Shown: positions 45,831 through 60,620, counted from the first letter of the stretch. The stretch: 64,000 nt of DNA from Periplaneta americana (GCF_040183065.1 NC_091120.1:72690708-72754707); one strand, 5' to 3'. Notes: generated by a model from the letters alone, not told the origin. A program made the numbers and translations.

Positions 45831-46500
45831 CACTCTTAAATCAAGTTTTCCTTTTTCACCCTACGAACGTGATCTACTTCCGAATCCGGTGAATTCCCTT
45901 CCCGTGGACTCAAGCCTTCTCACCATTTTTGCCAACCGTATGGATTTATAGGGAATTTAAGTGCCTTCTGGGGTATATGGATAATTTCTCCTAAATTCAT
46001 TATTTCTAGAGATTTTTTTTATTTTTATTTTCCTTCATTTCATCTGCTATTTTAATTTTCATACATTTAATATCCGACTTAAATATTTTCTTACAATTAT
46101 ATTCCCTAAAAAACATAAAACGCGATTTAACATTTTTATCATATTTCTCATTGCTACAAAAGAGTTAGTTAGTGGGGTTTAAAAAGGGCGCGTCAGCTAC
46201 TATGGCTATTTGCGACCTTATCTAAAATCCTTCATAAAACAGAAACACAATACAATAATCACAATGCTTAAAAGAACTAAAAATCATTGTCATGGTTAAA
46301 ATGAGGTAAACAAATGCAGTTTCAACAAGGTGATGCAAAAAAATCATAAAAGTGAGCAGTTCTCAGACCCTATCTAGCATTTAAAAAGAAACAATAAAAT
46401 AATAAAACAAATGCCACCAGAAATAACTTATCTGGCGCATTTCTAAAATACTCGGATGTAAAAGGTCCGAATGTCAAGTTTGTCAAAAAACATATACTAA
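45831..46500. other. Possible LINE 3' UTR
   Basis: It lies downstream, on the minus strand, of the LINE end at 46.5-47.1 kb and may belong to it. No separate feature is clear. Confidence 0.35.
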
Positions 46501-47085
46501 ATAACAAATGTAACCTCCGGATGTAAAGGGTCCGGAGGATAAGTAAAACGGGTCAATAAAAAACTAAATCACTCTGTCAAGTCCTTTAGTCAATAAAAAT
46601 TTCAGAACTGCATTTATACAATTAAAATCATTTCCAACAGCGTCACGTAGAGTCGGCCGAATGTCATATTGCCGACGGAAACGGTTATATTTTCTGCAAT
46701 GCAATAAAAAATGTTCCACTGTAAGAGGAACACGGCATATCTCACACTCTGGTTGAGGTTCGCCACATAAGAGATGGCCATGTGTCAGACGACAGTCGCC
46801 AATCCTCAATCGGTTGAGTAAAACTCCTTCGTGTCGTGACGCTCTTGTTGACAAATCCCAAACTCGGACAGTATTCTTTATACTTCGTAATTTATTTCTT
46901 TCTAGTGCAGACCATTCTCCTTCCCATTGTCACCATATTCTATATTTCAAGTGATTTTGTAAGTCTTGCCACCTCTCGCGCCAATATACCAGAGTGCCAT
47001 TCATAGCACCATCTTTGGCTGCAGCATCTGCGGCCTCATTCCCTGGAATTCCAACATGGCCAGGAATCCACACTACTCCAGCTAC
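46500..47085 (-). pseudogene. LINE RNase H end and C-terminal zinc-like domain (I/Jockey/R1 type)
   Basis: The minus strand reads VVWIPGHVGIPGNEAADAAA, the last RNase H block (H and D), then ALERNKLRSIKNTVRVW, then LLNRLRIGDCRLTHGHLL and CEICRVPLTVEHFLLHC, the C..C..H..C terminus. The last 96 codons are open (46854-46564). A TAG interrupts upstream. The reverse transcriptase is missing. Confidence 0.82.
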
Positions 47086-47089
47086 AAAA

Positions 47090-47775
47090 GAAGGAAGTGT
47101 TCAGTCACCAGAGATTTTGTGACGATTCTTTCCGGTTTTTCTACTCGCAAGGAAGCTGATTGGATAAGGCCTACATTTGTAAGTGGCGACTTCCTCTCTT
47201 TCTCTACTAAACTTCCTTACAGGAAAACTGTAGCCTATTTGCCAAGTTCATTACTATTCAGACATTCAGGCGAATCGGATTGAGGTCGCGGTAAAGTGAT
47301 TTTGTGGTCTATGAATTGTGACTTGGGTGTGGTTGAGAATAAATAAGATCGTCTACTGCGTAAATAAAGGTAAGCAAATAATTAAGATTAAGTCAGAAAA
47401 GAGTAGATTTGTGTGCATGAGTAGAGCTACAATTTATTACGTTAATCTTCCCTTTAAAATTAAGGCACATAAATTTTCGTATGAATTGATTTCTTCCTAT
47501 GAGAAAATATTAATGTTTCACCATTCCAAAACATTATAGTGAGGTGAGAGAGATTAAGGATACTCATGAAATAAAAACTTGCAAGTTCTTACTTGGTAGT
47601 ACTTTATGAGGACTAATGAATGTAGGACTATTAATCCTCGACACTTAGACTACTACCTAGAGTCTTTTTTTAACCCACGCCATATTTTATTGCTAATACC
47701 TACATCAATATATTCCGAAACGTTCCAGGAGTATAGATATGCTATCCTTGGTTATCTTAGTTTCCTTTACAATAA
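47090..47775. other. Nothing recognised
   Basis: Short frames only. Confidence 0.4.
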
Positions 47776-47785
47776 AAAATTATTA

Positions 47786-47993
47786 TTTTTAATGGTTTAT
47801 TTTACGACGCTGTATTAATATCTCAGATTATTTAGCGTCTGAATGATATGAAGGTGATAATGCCGATGAAATGACTCCGGGGTCCAGCAGCCCGGAAAAA
47901 ACCTCAACCAGGAATCCCGACAGGGATTCGAACCCGGGCCACCTGGTTTCGCTGTCAGACGCGCTAACCGTTACTCCACAGGTGTGGACAATT
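47786..47993 (-). mobile_element. SINE family 2, 10-bp target duplication
   Basis: AAAATTATTA occurs at 47776-47785 and 47994-48003. The minus strand has an A-box region (GTAACGGTTAGCGCGTC), a B box (GGTTCGAATCCC), GGTTGAGGTTTTTTCCGGG, ATCGGCATTATCACC, then a tail with ACAGCGTCGTAAAATAAACC. Confidence 0.9.
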
Positions 47994-48003
47994 AAAATTA
48001 TTA

Positions 48004-48246
48004 CTTCATAATTATTATATATTGATTATTCTTTTCATATTTATTCATTTGGGTCATGAATGGCAGCAACTATAGAACACGTCTTTATTATGTAAAAAGA
48101 TTTATTTTGAATTTAAACTTTTAATTATAACAGTCATTGATCGAAATAAACCTCAATACAGCATAATTAGTCCATAGGTTCAAGAGTAATTGCTTGTATT
48201 TGTAAAATAAGGTTCTTGTACTTCCTACTGAAGCAGGTGATGAGTA

Positions 48247-48285
<39 letters not shown>

Positions 48286-49240
48286 ATTGTCTAAACATAA
48301 TAATTCACACTCGATGCAATAATAATTTTCTTTTTGTCTTTTATTTCAAGGTAAGTGAAAGTGTTTTCTGATAATCGAAAAGTAGAAACAAAGACACAAA
48401 ATAAATAGTCATCCATTACAATAATTAAAGTAATTCATTCATTCACTGTTTAAACACAATGAGTAACTCTAAGTACAAAAAAAAATTGAATTTCCTTATG
48501 TTTATATAAAAAATGCATAAACCTGTAAAATATCATAATTATTTACAACAAATATGTTGGGGTAAAAAAGACCCCAATTAAGTAACATGAAAATTCTAGA
48601 ACAGCTAGGTTGCGAGAGTTAAACGCTTATTTTTGACTCGTTTATTAAAATCTACTATTTTATAATTTTCTTAGATTTCCAAAATAAATAGTGATGAAGA
48701 TGATCCTCCATCACCAAAAATGGAGCTGCACATAGCCTAGTACATGCACAAAAATATAAAGTTTCCTGGGGAAAAGAGCAAGCTTTCTGAGAATGTCATT
48801 AACTACCACTTTCAAAACGCCGACATTTTCCCATTGTTCAGCATGTTCCATTGATGCCTACACTCTTGTATTAAAATTGTTTTAAATACATTGTGTAATT
48901 TTATTTGGTTAACTTTGTGTATGAGTACAAGAGTAAAGATCATTAATTATTAATGTTTAATGAGTCGATAAGGACGAGTGAATGAGACGGAAAGTATGGG
49001 GAGGGAGACGAGTTAGGATAACAAATCATAGTACAAGGAAGATGAGTGAGTTAGGTGCAAACAACGAAGAGTGGTCAGTTAACATGTGGAAGTATCAGAT
49101 CTAATAACGAATCTGTTTTTAGATGGTGAAATAATGACTAGTAACTAGTGATAAGTATTATGAGTACGCAAAGAAAGACAGATGCAATAAAAGTATCGAG
49201 AGGGTGACGAACTAGGATAACAAAACGCAGAGTAAAGGAA
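48004..49240. other. AT-rich DNA with an (AAAT)n run
   Basis: (AAAT)n at 48247-48287 may be a LINE or SINE tail. No gene is supported. Confidence 0.45.
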
Positions 49241-49251
49241 GCAAGTGAGGT

Positions 49252-49486
49252 TTAAATTTAAATTATGGTTTATTTAATGACGCTCGCACTCGCAGAGGTT
49301 ATATCAGCGTCGTCGGAGTGCCGGAATTTTGTCCTGCAGGACTTCTTTTACATGCCAGTAAATCTACTGACATGAGCCTATCGCATTTAAACACACTTAA
49401 ATGCCATCGACCTGGGCCGGGATCGAACCCGCAACCTCGAGCATAGAAGGCCAGCGCTATACCAAATACGCTACCGAGGGAGACAA
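49252..49486 (-). mobile_element. SINE family 3, 10-bp target duplication
   Basis: CAAGTGAGGT occurs at 49242-49251 and 49487-49496. The minus strand has a tRNA head (TAGCGTATTTGGTATAGCGC; B box GGTTCGATCCC), a middle block GTAGATTTACTGGCATG, then the shared-type tail GCGTCATTAAATAAACC. Confidence 0.9.
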
Positions 49487-49496
49487 CAAGTGAGGT

Positions 49497-50520
49497 AAAA
49501 AAAGTAAAAAAAAAATAATGTGTAATATTAGGAAAAAGTGGATTAATGTAAGAAATATATCTAACAATGAACCTAACTATACAGGGATAAAGCAATGATT
49601 AACGATAAGATTAGTAGTAAGTAAAATGAGATGTAGATGAACTGGACTGGTAAAAAAAGATCAATAAATGAGTAATAGTGAAAGTGACAATTCTGCAGGG
49701 GCGAAGCTGAAGGGTAATCTGTGAGCCTTAGATTACCCGTTGGATTTTGAAGAAATAAGCGCATTTATATTTTCCTGTTTTCATTGGTATAGGTAAATGA
49801 AATCTCTAGTTTTCGGTCTAGTTATGGAAGGATTGACGCCAGCTCCTCGGCGCGGAACCATCACGTAACTACATTGTGGCTACTCGCTGATACTGCTTCA
49901 AACCAGGCTCACGGCAGCAGCTAGAGATAGCATATGCGCATGCGCCAAGCGGAGTGCTTGCATACGTCACTAATGTTAGATAGCTCTGTGAAGAGCCTAG
50001 ACTCAGCAGCACCAATCTCAGAGTCTGCTTCTGCTACAAACTTCCCGAAATTCAGCTACAAATACCAAAATGAAGCCACACACATTCAGAGAGTAATAAA
50101 CAGAATCCACGACCTGTGCTATAGTTACAATGTTGGAAGGCGGGTGTGTTGGAAATGTCATTCATTAATTTAGGGCCAGTTCATTTTTGTTGCATAGGCG
50201 ACTCCCAATAAGGACATTGTCAGGTGTCGGCGAATTCATGAATCCAAGAATTGATGGTTAAACAATGGGCGCTATTCACATAACAGGAAAAGAAAACTGA
50301 AAATACCAAAGCTTTCCTTGCCATAAATAATGGTCGCTGTGTCCGGAATTCAGTCCTACTTTAAATTTTCTGTTATGTTTTCGTAATTTTTTTGCGGAAG
50401 CGAGAAACTTCTTATGGCTATTAGAGTGTGAGAAAATAAAATTTGATAGAAGAACGTGTTTACACATAAAATTGAGTATTCACAAATAGTCATTCGATCG
50501 AATCTCATTGGGCTACATTT
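49497..50520. other. Nothing recognised
   Basis: No supported element or gene. Confidence 0.4.
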
Positions 50521-50534
50521 TGCCATTAGACTAC

Positions 50535-50564
50535 CCTAGATCATATATATATATATGATCTAGG
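50535..50564. repeat. Perfect 30-bp palindrome
   Basis: CCTAGATC and GATCTAGG arms around an alternating AT core; every base pairs. Confidence 0.92.
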
Positions 50565-50930
50565 AGACTACGTAGCTAAAAGATGCGTTTACTGAATTCG
50601 GCCACGGTTGGCAACGCTGCAGTCTGTCAGTGTGTGAGAAATAATAGGGCAGTACTCATTTTTCGTCGGTCTATTTCCGTAAAGTGCAGATGTGTTCATT
50701 ATTATCATGTATCATCCATTATCCACTTACGTTTTTATTCAAATAGTCACCTGTGGGTTCGGTATTTCGGTACTACGAATACACTTATAGTATAGAATTC
50801 GAATTATATTAACTACTAGAACGAATGTGAAATTGAAAATATATTTAACTGTTGGTAAAGAATACTACGTGGAAACGAACTTTTTCTAATGACACATTTC
50901 GACGCAGGAGAATGACTATTGGTTAGCAGC
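50565..50930. other. Nothing recognised
   Basis: No supported feature. Confidence 0.4.
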
Positions 50931-50949
50931 AGCGTCTTTAAATAACGAC

Positions 50950-51335
50950 GCGGTGAAGTGAAGTGAGAGCGGTATTCCAGTGCATGTTTGTGAGTTTAAA
51001 AACATGGATCACAAACGTTTATTCTGACCAAACAAAGCATTTGCCTGCAGATTTGTTGCTGAAATATTTTTTTAACAATGGCCTAGAAAAAATCTGTCAA
51101 GAAACAGTGTTGCTCATAAGATTGATTCTCACCTTCCCTGTATCTACTGCGTCGAGTGAACGAAGTATGAGTGCACTGAAGAGAGTTAAGACATTTTTAA
51201 GGAACTCCATGTCAGATTCTAGACTGAGCAATTTGAGTAGCTACTCTGGCTATTGAGAAGTGTTTGTTAAACAGTCTCTTCAGGCATGACATCTTCAAAG
51301 AACACATCATCGACACCCCGACTGGAGTTTATCTA

Positions 51336-51396
<61 letters not shown>

Positions 51397-51442
51397 AATG
51401 AACTTTAGAATACCCAGTTGCATGAATGTAGCTTCGCCACTG
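50950..51442 (+). pseudogene. hAT transposase C-terminus and terminal repeat
   Basis: The open stretch ends ILTFPVSTASSERSMSALKR then VKTFLRNSMSDSRLSNL, the hAT dimerisation block (PVSTASSERSFSALKRIKTYLR in ZMYM-type transposases). After a stop, LSIEKCLLNSL follows. A (TA)n tract (51342-51392) and then GTAGCTTCGCCACTG (51428-51442), which looks like a hAT terminus CAGTGGCGAAGC in complement, close the element. The left end and catalytic core are missing. Confidence 0.72.
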
Positions 51443-52580
51443 CAATTCTGAACAGATTAAATTAAGTCATTAGGTTTGTAATGAAGTTCTGAGTAGAAGA
51501 AATAATTTGGAGATGAATATAAGAGGTTTCAGAAAATAGTGAAGAGAAAAACGAAAATGTTACAGTGCAAAGTAATGACTACGGATAAGAATTATAGGGA
51601 AAGATAGTAAGACACTAGGTGAAAATGGAAGAAAAAATAGAGTAATGAATACGCAGTATAGTCAAACAAATAGATTAATGTTACTAGATGACAACGAAAA
51701 ATTAGGAGAGAAATTGGAGATAGGGCGGGGGAGGGGTTAAAATATATATAGCAGTAAGACAAAGAAATAGCGAATTCATGGTTCGTATAAAGCAGTGACT
51801 AGGTATAAAAACTCTATGTCAAGGACAGGAGGGTAGGATAAATGTGACGTTTGGGTAAATAGAGGAAATAAAGTAGCAGGTATGAAATTTAGGTGTAATA
51901 GAGCGTTCTACAAGAAAATGTAATTGTGGCACCGTATTCAAAATTGTGAGATCCACGTTATACTAATGTGTTTGCTGACATGAAATATACATTAATGAGT
52001 ACAATAATTGCACGACTTATGTGTGATTAGTAAATGTTGTATTGTTATTTTAAACAGCTATGTTAACAGAGATTAATGTTCAACCATAAGTTGAAATTAC
52101 CTTTTCAAATTATGGATTTATATTGGAATGTGAGGAAAAAAATTGCAGGTATTTTAGGGTTCTTTAGGCTACACCGGTTGGTAACACTGCTTCTGACAAC
52201 TATAAAGCAATCATTGTGCAACAGTTATGCAGGCGTTTGAAATAGTTGAGAACTCACACCGTAGTAGACAGTCAAAATATACTTGTATTAATAAGAATCC
52301 TAATACAGCAGCTCTTATTTCATTAGATCATCGGTTTTAAAATAATTGCTTTAATAAAAGTAATATGTTTCCTCATATAAATAAAACATCGATACTTGAT
52401 TATACATCAGTAAGAAAAAAGATGGCTAAAAATAAACAAAAAAAAAAAGAGAACGAATATAAAATTCGAAAGATTTCGGAATAAAATTCATGTTTCTGAA
52501 TATTTTTAAAATTCGAACGATTTTCCTACAAATCACAAGATTCGGGAACCGCGTAACATCTTAAAGGAGGCATGCCCCTT
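51443..52580. other. Nothing recognised
   Basis: AT-rich DNA, with purine-rich stretches at 51480-51720. Confidence 0.4.
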
Positions 52581-52583
52581 TCA

Positions 52584-52665
52584 ACGAGGTGCAACAGTGA
52601 CGAAGAATCTCAGAATCGCATGCAGACACGCTTAAAAGATATTCCACATCACTGTTGCACCTCGT
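52584..52665. repeat. 17-bp perfect inverted repeat hairpin
   Basis: ACGAGGTGCAACAGTGA (52584-52600) and its complement (52649-52665) with a 48-base loop. Confidence 0.85.
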
Positions 52666-53700
52666 GTAATGACTAACATAGAAAAGCCCGCGCTGGGCAT
52701 ATCTGTTAAAGCTTTTAAAGCACTTCATAGATGGCAGAAGCGCTCTAATCCGGATCGCCAGCTTGCCAGAAGATGGCAGAAACATATAATTTCAAAGTAA
52801 GCTCTACATAACTAGACAGAAGATGGCACTAACATGTTTATTGTAGAGTTCAGTTCATACAAACTAGAAAGAAATATTTATATTTTGATATTGTCGGCGT
52901 AATCTTGTGGCATCATCTTTGAAACTGTCATAAATTGTGGCACATATCACAGTTTATATAATATATTGTAAATAACTGATCGAACAGTAGCCGTTGCGTA
53001 GGAAAGGGCTATATAAGGCAATCAGAAAACAGAATGGCCTGTAAAAGAGTCAAATCGCACAAAATTATACAAATTTTGACCTTCATATTTCTGATTGCGT
53101 TTATATTTTTTTACCAACTCTATGGGTCTAATAAACCAACAAGTGTACTTTTATTTCCTCCTAAGTCCACATGTTTTTAAAATATTGCATGTTAAAATTC
53201 GTTAAAAATGTCGCACACTCCAACATTTAAAGCGTCATATCTCCCAGGATATTTATGTTAAATTTAAAAAAAAAATCATTTAAAAGCTTAAAGTGCTGTC
53301 TTTTGTTAAATATTTACTAACTAATTTTAATATAATTATTACAAATATTTTTGTATGATTCAATTTTTAAAAGTTATATATCAATGTGAAATAGCCCTAT
53401 TAAAAATCTAAAAAAATGCCTACTGGGTGCACTGAAGTATTCTTAATAATTCCAGAAAAAATCACAATGGGATCTCCAATAGTTTAATGGAAATTTAATT
53501 ACTTACGACGCAATGTGTAGCGGTCGGTGCAGCAACAGTGGACGGGAAGCGTTGAAGCGTGCTGGGAGGTTTATCGGAGCTGGATGATCGACTGAACGTT
53601 GCAAGATTACACACAGTAGGGATCAAGTCACTTGAGAAAACACTGCTAATTTACTTATTATGATATCCTCAAATATTTGTACATTATGCTTTTTAAACGT
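52666..53700. other. Nothing recognised
   Basis: No supported feature. Confidence 0.4.
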
Positions 53701-53722
53701 TTGTTTTCATTCACACTACACT

Positions 53723-54830
53723 TTAAATTTTCATTCGCCTACCTTCTTTCTTGAAAGAAAATTGTTTTACTAGGCCTAAATCTTCAGTTTTTGACAACGG
53801 AATGAAAGAATATAATTTTAATATACCAGTTATTGGTTTCAGATTGTGGTATCTGGCCTGCAAATTTTCAGTGTGGTTTTTGTGCTTATTCAATGGACAA
53901 AATATAAATGACACTTTAGAAATGTTTTTTGTGACCAATCATGCAGTTTTTTTATGTTGTTTTATAGGATCTTGTATAGACTGCTCTCGTTGCAAGTCTT
54001 TTAACAGTTCCTCCAATGCCACCACATGGACTTTTACCATGCGATGTTGCAAAGAAGTGTCATTCAGCACCAATTCCATAATCGTCTTCATGTAAGCAAT
54101 TATTTTTAAAATTATTTTTGTTTTTGTATTGTTAACTTGATCCATCGGAAAAGTAAATGATTTTTTTCATATCGTTGAATTCTTGCTTTAAGAAGTTGAT
54201 TGCTTCGGATTGAAAACAATGAAAGGAATCGGTGTCATGTTTCATGCTTTCTGAGATGACGACAATATTTTTGCGATGAATTTCTGTATCTTCTTTGAAA
54301 TATACTACGAAAGGATGTATTGTGTCTTGGCATTTTTTCCAATGCACACCTTGTACTCAATCTTGTATTACAAATGAATAATTTTCAGAAAAGTCTGCAA
54401 TAGGCCTAACTATGTAATTTCCAGGTTGTACATTTTCTTTTCATTCCGTCAAAAATAAAATATGGCGACTTTTGAAGGGATGACGATGCATCTTCTACAT
54501 GAAAAACTTTACTTGCTTGGAAGCCTTTTATTTTTCTTAACTTTTCACGGGGGTATCGTTTTCGTTGTAGTTTTCTTTTCTTGATAGGGGATTCTATTGA
54601 CATCAAACTCTTGTTTAATTCCTCAATATTGGTGATTTCTAGCGCTGTATCCATAGATCTGCTAGAATAAGAATTGGGATAATCACTCTCTCTGCCCGCA
54701 CTTTTATTTCATTCATGTTTACTAATATCACAAGAACTACCGGCTTCACATATGATTTCATCTGACCTATCTGGAAGTTGATAGATTTTTTACGGAACGA
54801 ATCACATATTCGCACATTCAAAGACTCCTT
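53723..54830 (-). pseudogene. Broken transposon gene with SDGSSQ-YKN core
   Basis: Minus-strand blocks in order: SPIKKRKLQRKRYPREKL and KGFQASKVFHVED (54654-54406), then IHPFVVYFKEDTEIHRKN, VVISESMKHDTDSFHCFQ and KKIIYFSDGSS (54347-54132), then in another frame NNCLHEDDYGIGAE-stop-HFFATSHGKSPCGGIGG and TVKRLATRAV (54100-53970), then ENLQARYHNLKPITG and SFIPLSK (53890-53780). The YFSDG..QYKN and HFFATSHGK..CGGIGG motifs recur in long insect transposon-like proteins that I know only as uncharacterised. A TGG to TGA change and several shifts make it dead. Confidence 0.65.
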
Positions 54831-55856
54831 TAAATTGAGCTTTATCCATAAATCGCGACTTATGCGTCTTAGTGTTTTCTTTTTAAAAGCGTGATTAGAA
54901 AGGTCAAATGGATTTAAGCACTTGTTATATATTACGCGTTCTTTACCGTCACTGATGTTGTATAGAAGTCACGTCACTCCGTGAAATTCAAACCCTGACT
55001 GATTACTTTTCTCTTCTATATTTTGTCTCCTGCCATCTGTTTACTGCCATAAAGTTTACTGCCTTACCCAGCCTTGCTATCTTTAAACACTTAGCTATAT
55101 TACAGTATAAACATACATCATTTTGAAGGGATCCCCCTCTTAGCTGTTCTGACAATAATAAGATAACTTTAGATATTTACTGTTCCTAAAGGTATTGATC
55201 ATTTGACGAATGAATGCATTTCTTTCGTAGTGTTGCGAGGTCAGGTATTACATGCAACGGGGGATTTCGTAAAAATTGCCGCCGACAGGCTTCTAGTCTA
55301 TCTTTGGCTGCAAGTAGTGCATTAGCTGGGAATCGCGAGCGCGTGCATGCCTCCGGAAAATAAATTGTTACAAATGTATGTGTGGAGATCCCACATTTCT
55401 AAATGCAGTAGTTTACAGATAATACATCAGGGAACAAGTCTATAATTTTTTCAGATTTTTAATTTGGCTATTTAATATAGTAATTATGCTTTGAAAAATA
55501 AATGATTAAAAAAATACTCCAAATTTTAAATTTATTAGTGATAGACCTAAAGTGATAAAAAGTGTTGTATTTAGTCTTTAAAATGCGCCAAACCGCAAAT
55601 CTCAATTATTTGTAGACACAGAGTTCCAAGTGAGTTTATGTAACAGTGCGCGCATAATTTGCGTAATTTCAGATAGTCATAACTACACAAATAATTAATA
55701 ATTGTGAAAATAAAACAATACGGGTCTCTTTATTTGATGTCTGGAATTCATGAAAAAAAATTCGACCATTTCCGAGAAGCTAGTGTTTTATGGCTGTGCG
55801 ATTTGACGTGGAATGACTCAAAAGCAGAAAATCAATATACTGTACTGTAATATAAA
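54831..55856. other. Nothing recognised
   Basis: AT-rich; it may hold the decayed 5' part of the transposon gene before it. Confidence 0.35.
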
Positions 55857-56065
55857 TTGAGGACGTCACCTGAATAAGGGCGTATACAGCAAAATGTAGT
55901 TCTGATATAAACTAATTTCAATGTTTGTAAGCTGTCAGGTTCATCATAGTTGCGTCGAAAAAAATTATTAATTACTGTTACATAGTTTGGAGGATATTTA
56001 AAACAAAATTATTGGAACATAACAACAAGTAGTATGTTCTGCTATTAGTAAATAAATATAATATG

Positions 56066-58175
<2,110 letters not shown>

Positions 58176-58589
58176 CACATTGTGAAACATAAAGATAATG
58201 CAAAATATAAATTATATTAGCTTTATAAGTAAATATGTATTTACATATAAATCCTTTCCCTGATAATATGGAACTCTGTATACGCCCTTTTTCCGACGAC
58301 AATATATTTCAGTAGTATTTTTAATTATTCTGATGTTCTTGGTGTCTTACTTTCGACGAAAATTAATTATGTATGAGAACATCTCGTACTTTATTAATAA
58401 TATTGTCTTAAAAAGTAAAATAGAATAAATTCAAAAAAATAAAATATACATTTACTATAACATATTAAATAAAAATATTGAATAATTACGCAAGTAGGCC
58501 TACAAAATAGCATTACATTTCCAGTTTATGGTTTTCTTGTTCTTATATTATGTTCTTTTCTTCTTTGTCCATCATCTATTCTTGTTAGC

Positions 58590-59355
58590 GTCATCTTCAC
58601 CATTGCGTGATGATGTCCCGGCTTTATTCAGAATTGAGTTCAGTCAACTTTGGCCATCTTCATCTAAAAACTGTAACAGTTCTCTTAAGTTCTTCGCCTT
58701 GGAGGGTTCCAAAGGCATTGGGTTCATTTGTGTTGGACTCAAAAGTTTCAGCTGCGACACTTCCATTTCCGTCTTCCAAATGTTGAAAGGAACAAATTTC
58801 GCCGAGTATGAGATTCAAGCTGAAAACAGCCCTGATATACTGTATTGAAATTGTTTATACTTTTGCATCATGATTGAATGAGGGCGATTTATCATTGAGG
58901 ATGTCACCTGAAACCAGTTTACTCTGAACTGTTGTTAATCGTTTCTCTAACATTTGCAATAGAGACAATAGAAAGTTTAGACGCACATTGATTTTTTACC
59001 CCCATTACAGAACACACTATAGGGCCTATTTCCACAAATTATCCCTATTCCTGAATGATTGAAGTTTCTTAGTTTTTAGATTCACTCTTTCAAGGCAAGA
59101 AGTAATAAAATGATACTGTTCTAATTTCGAACCCACGTCCCAAAAGCGTTTGAAAATAGAGAGTTGATCGTCCTTTGAAATTTCATGTGTACACATTTTC
59201 ATACATCATCTTCTTACCGGTGTAAATGAGTTCTCTTCCATTTCCTTGCCTGTACAAGTTGTGTATGACTTCCCACTGTTTCTATTCATTTTCCTTTCTT
59301 CAGTTTTCCATTTAGTTTTCTTCACAAGCTTCTTTTCTCCCATATTATCGGTCAT
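58590..59355 (-). pseudogene. DUF7869-like transposon gene relic, N- and C-terminal pieces
   Basis: The minus strand from 59355 reads MTDNMGEKKLVKKTKW, then RNSGKSYTTCTGKEMEENSF, an in-frame TGA, CMKMCTHEISKDDQLSIF and KRFWDVGSKLEQYHF. This matches the N-terminal KxSGKxY..C..KC..EI..F region of the family whose core is at 40-42 kb. A second open piece (58850-58590) reads FVPFNIWKTEMEVSQLK, LLSPTQMNPMPLEPSKAK and LRELLQFLDEDG. The middle, including the nuclease core, is deleted. Confidence 0.6.
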
Positions 59356-59709
59356 GATTCACTGCTGCATCTGACAACCTGAAGTAGGCCTAAACATCAA
59401 ATATTAGTCTACTACAGACTGGCTTGCAACAGCATGTGACTGCCGCTGTAGTAGTTGCGTTCAATTGTTCATCGTAAACGTGTAATATTGTGTTAAGTAT
59501 TGAAATTAGACTTACGAAAATTTACTACAGTATACTATACGCATTCAACTATTTAATCCCTTGATCGTCGGAAAACGGGCGTATAAGAGTATACGCCGTT
59601 ATTCGGGTGATGTCCTCAATTAGAAGGGATCAGTTGATTGTGCTATCTCGAGAACTCAGGTTTGCCATATTTTCCTTCAGAAAAATTTTAACCATTAACA
59701 TAGTCTTCC

Positions 59710-60120
59710 AAATACATACATACATACATACATACATACATACATACATACATACATACATACATACATACATACATACATACATACATACATAACTACT
59801 CTACCTAGTGTCTGCCCAAGGGCAGGTCTTTCACTGCAAACCCAGCATTCTCTAGTCTTTCCTATTTTCTGCCTTCCTCTTAGTTTCCGCATATGATCCA
59901 TATATCTTAATGTCACCTATTATTTGATATCTTCTTCTGCCCCGAACTCTTCTCCCGTTCACCATTCCTTCCAGTGCATCCTTCAGTACGCAATTTCTTC
60001 TCAGCCAGTGACCCAACCAATTCCTTTTCCTCTTTCTGATCAGTTTCACCATCATTCTTCCTTCACCCACTCTTTCCAATAACAGCTTCGTTTCCGATTC
60101 TGTCTGTCCATTTCACACTT
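59710..60120 (-). pseudogene. LINE family A ORF2 end with (TATG)n tail
   Basis: The minus strand reads MERVGEGRMMVKLIRKRKRN, WLGHWLRRNCVLKDALEGMV, RGRRRYQ, SYAETKRKAENRKD, then the shared terminus. The tail is a 79-base TACA/TATG run (59715-59793). The last 75 codons are open. The reverse transcriptase is absent. Confidence 0.82.
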
Positions 60121-60177
60121 GGCGGCGCAAAATTCGAACATTTCTCAGTTCAGTGATGAAAAATATAATAAAAAGGT

Positions 60178-60196
60178 GCCGGAACAACGTTCCGGC
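60178..60196. repeat. 8-bp stem, 3-base loop hairpin
   Basis: GCCGGAAC, AAC, GTTCCGGC. It is unusually GC-rich for the area. Confidence 0.7.
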
Positions 60197-60405
60197 GCGT
60201 TCCGTCAGAAGAAAGGCACTGGTCATCATCATCACCATTAAATTCCAGTTTCATTAAATTCTATCAGTTTGTGCTTGTCCCTAGCCTGCTAGGGCCCCTA
60301 ATACTTATCCTTTCAAAGGACCTGTAGATAAGGAGACAATCCACAAATTTTAATTTGGTGTGATCAGTGAAAACAAGTATTTTGAATTCATGGCATCATG
60401 CAGTA

Positions 60406-60408
60406 TTA

Positions 60409-60466
<58 letters not shown>

Positions 60467-60572
60467 TCTGATTGAGTTTCTGGCTGATATTATTAGGCAG
60501 TACATCTCACTTGACAATATGTGTCAGAGGAAGAACAATTGTTTGTATGCACCTGAAGTCTGATTAGTGGAA

Positions 60573-60617
<45 letters not shown>
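60406..60617. repeat. Two (ATT)n microsatellites
   Basis: Runs at 60406-60464 and 60574-60617. Translation gives artificial poly-Leu or poly-Tyr. Confidence 0.93.

Positions 60618-60620
<3 letters not shown>

Noticed and set aside
58528..58848. 106-residue plus-strand frame
   Set aside because: The opposite strand carries the recognisable DUF7869-like relic; this is its shadow.
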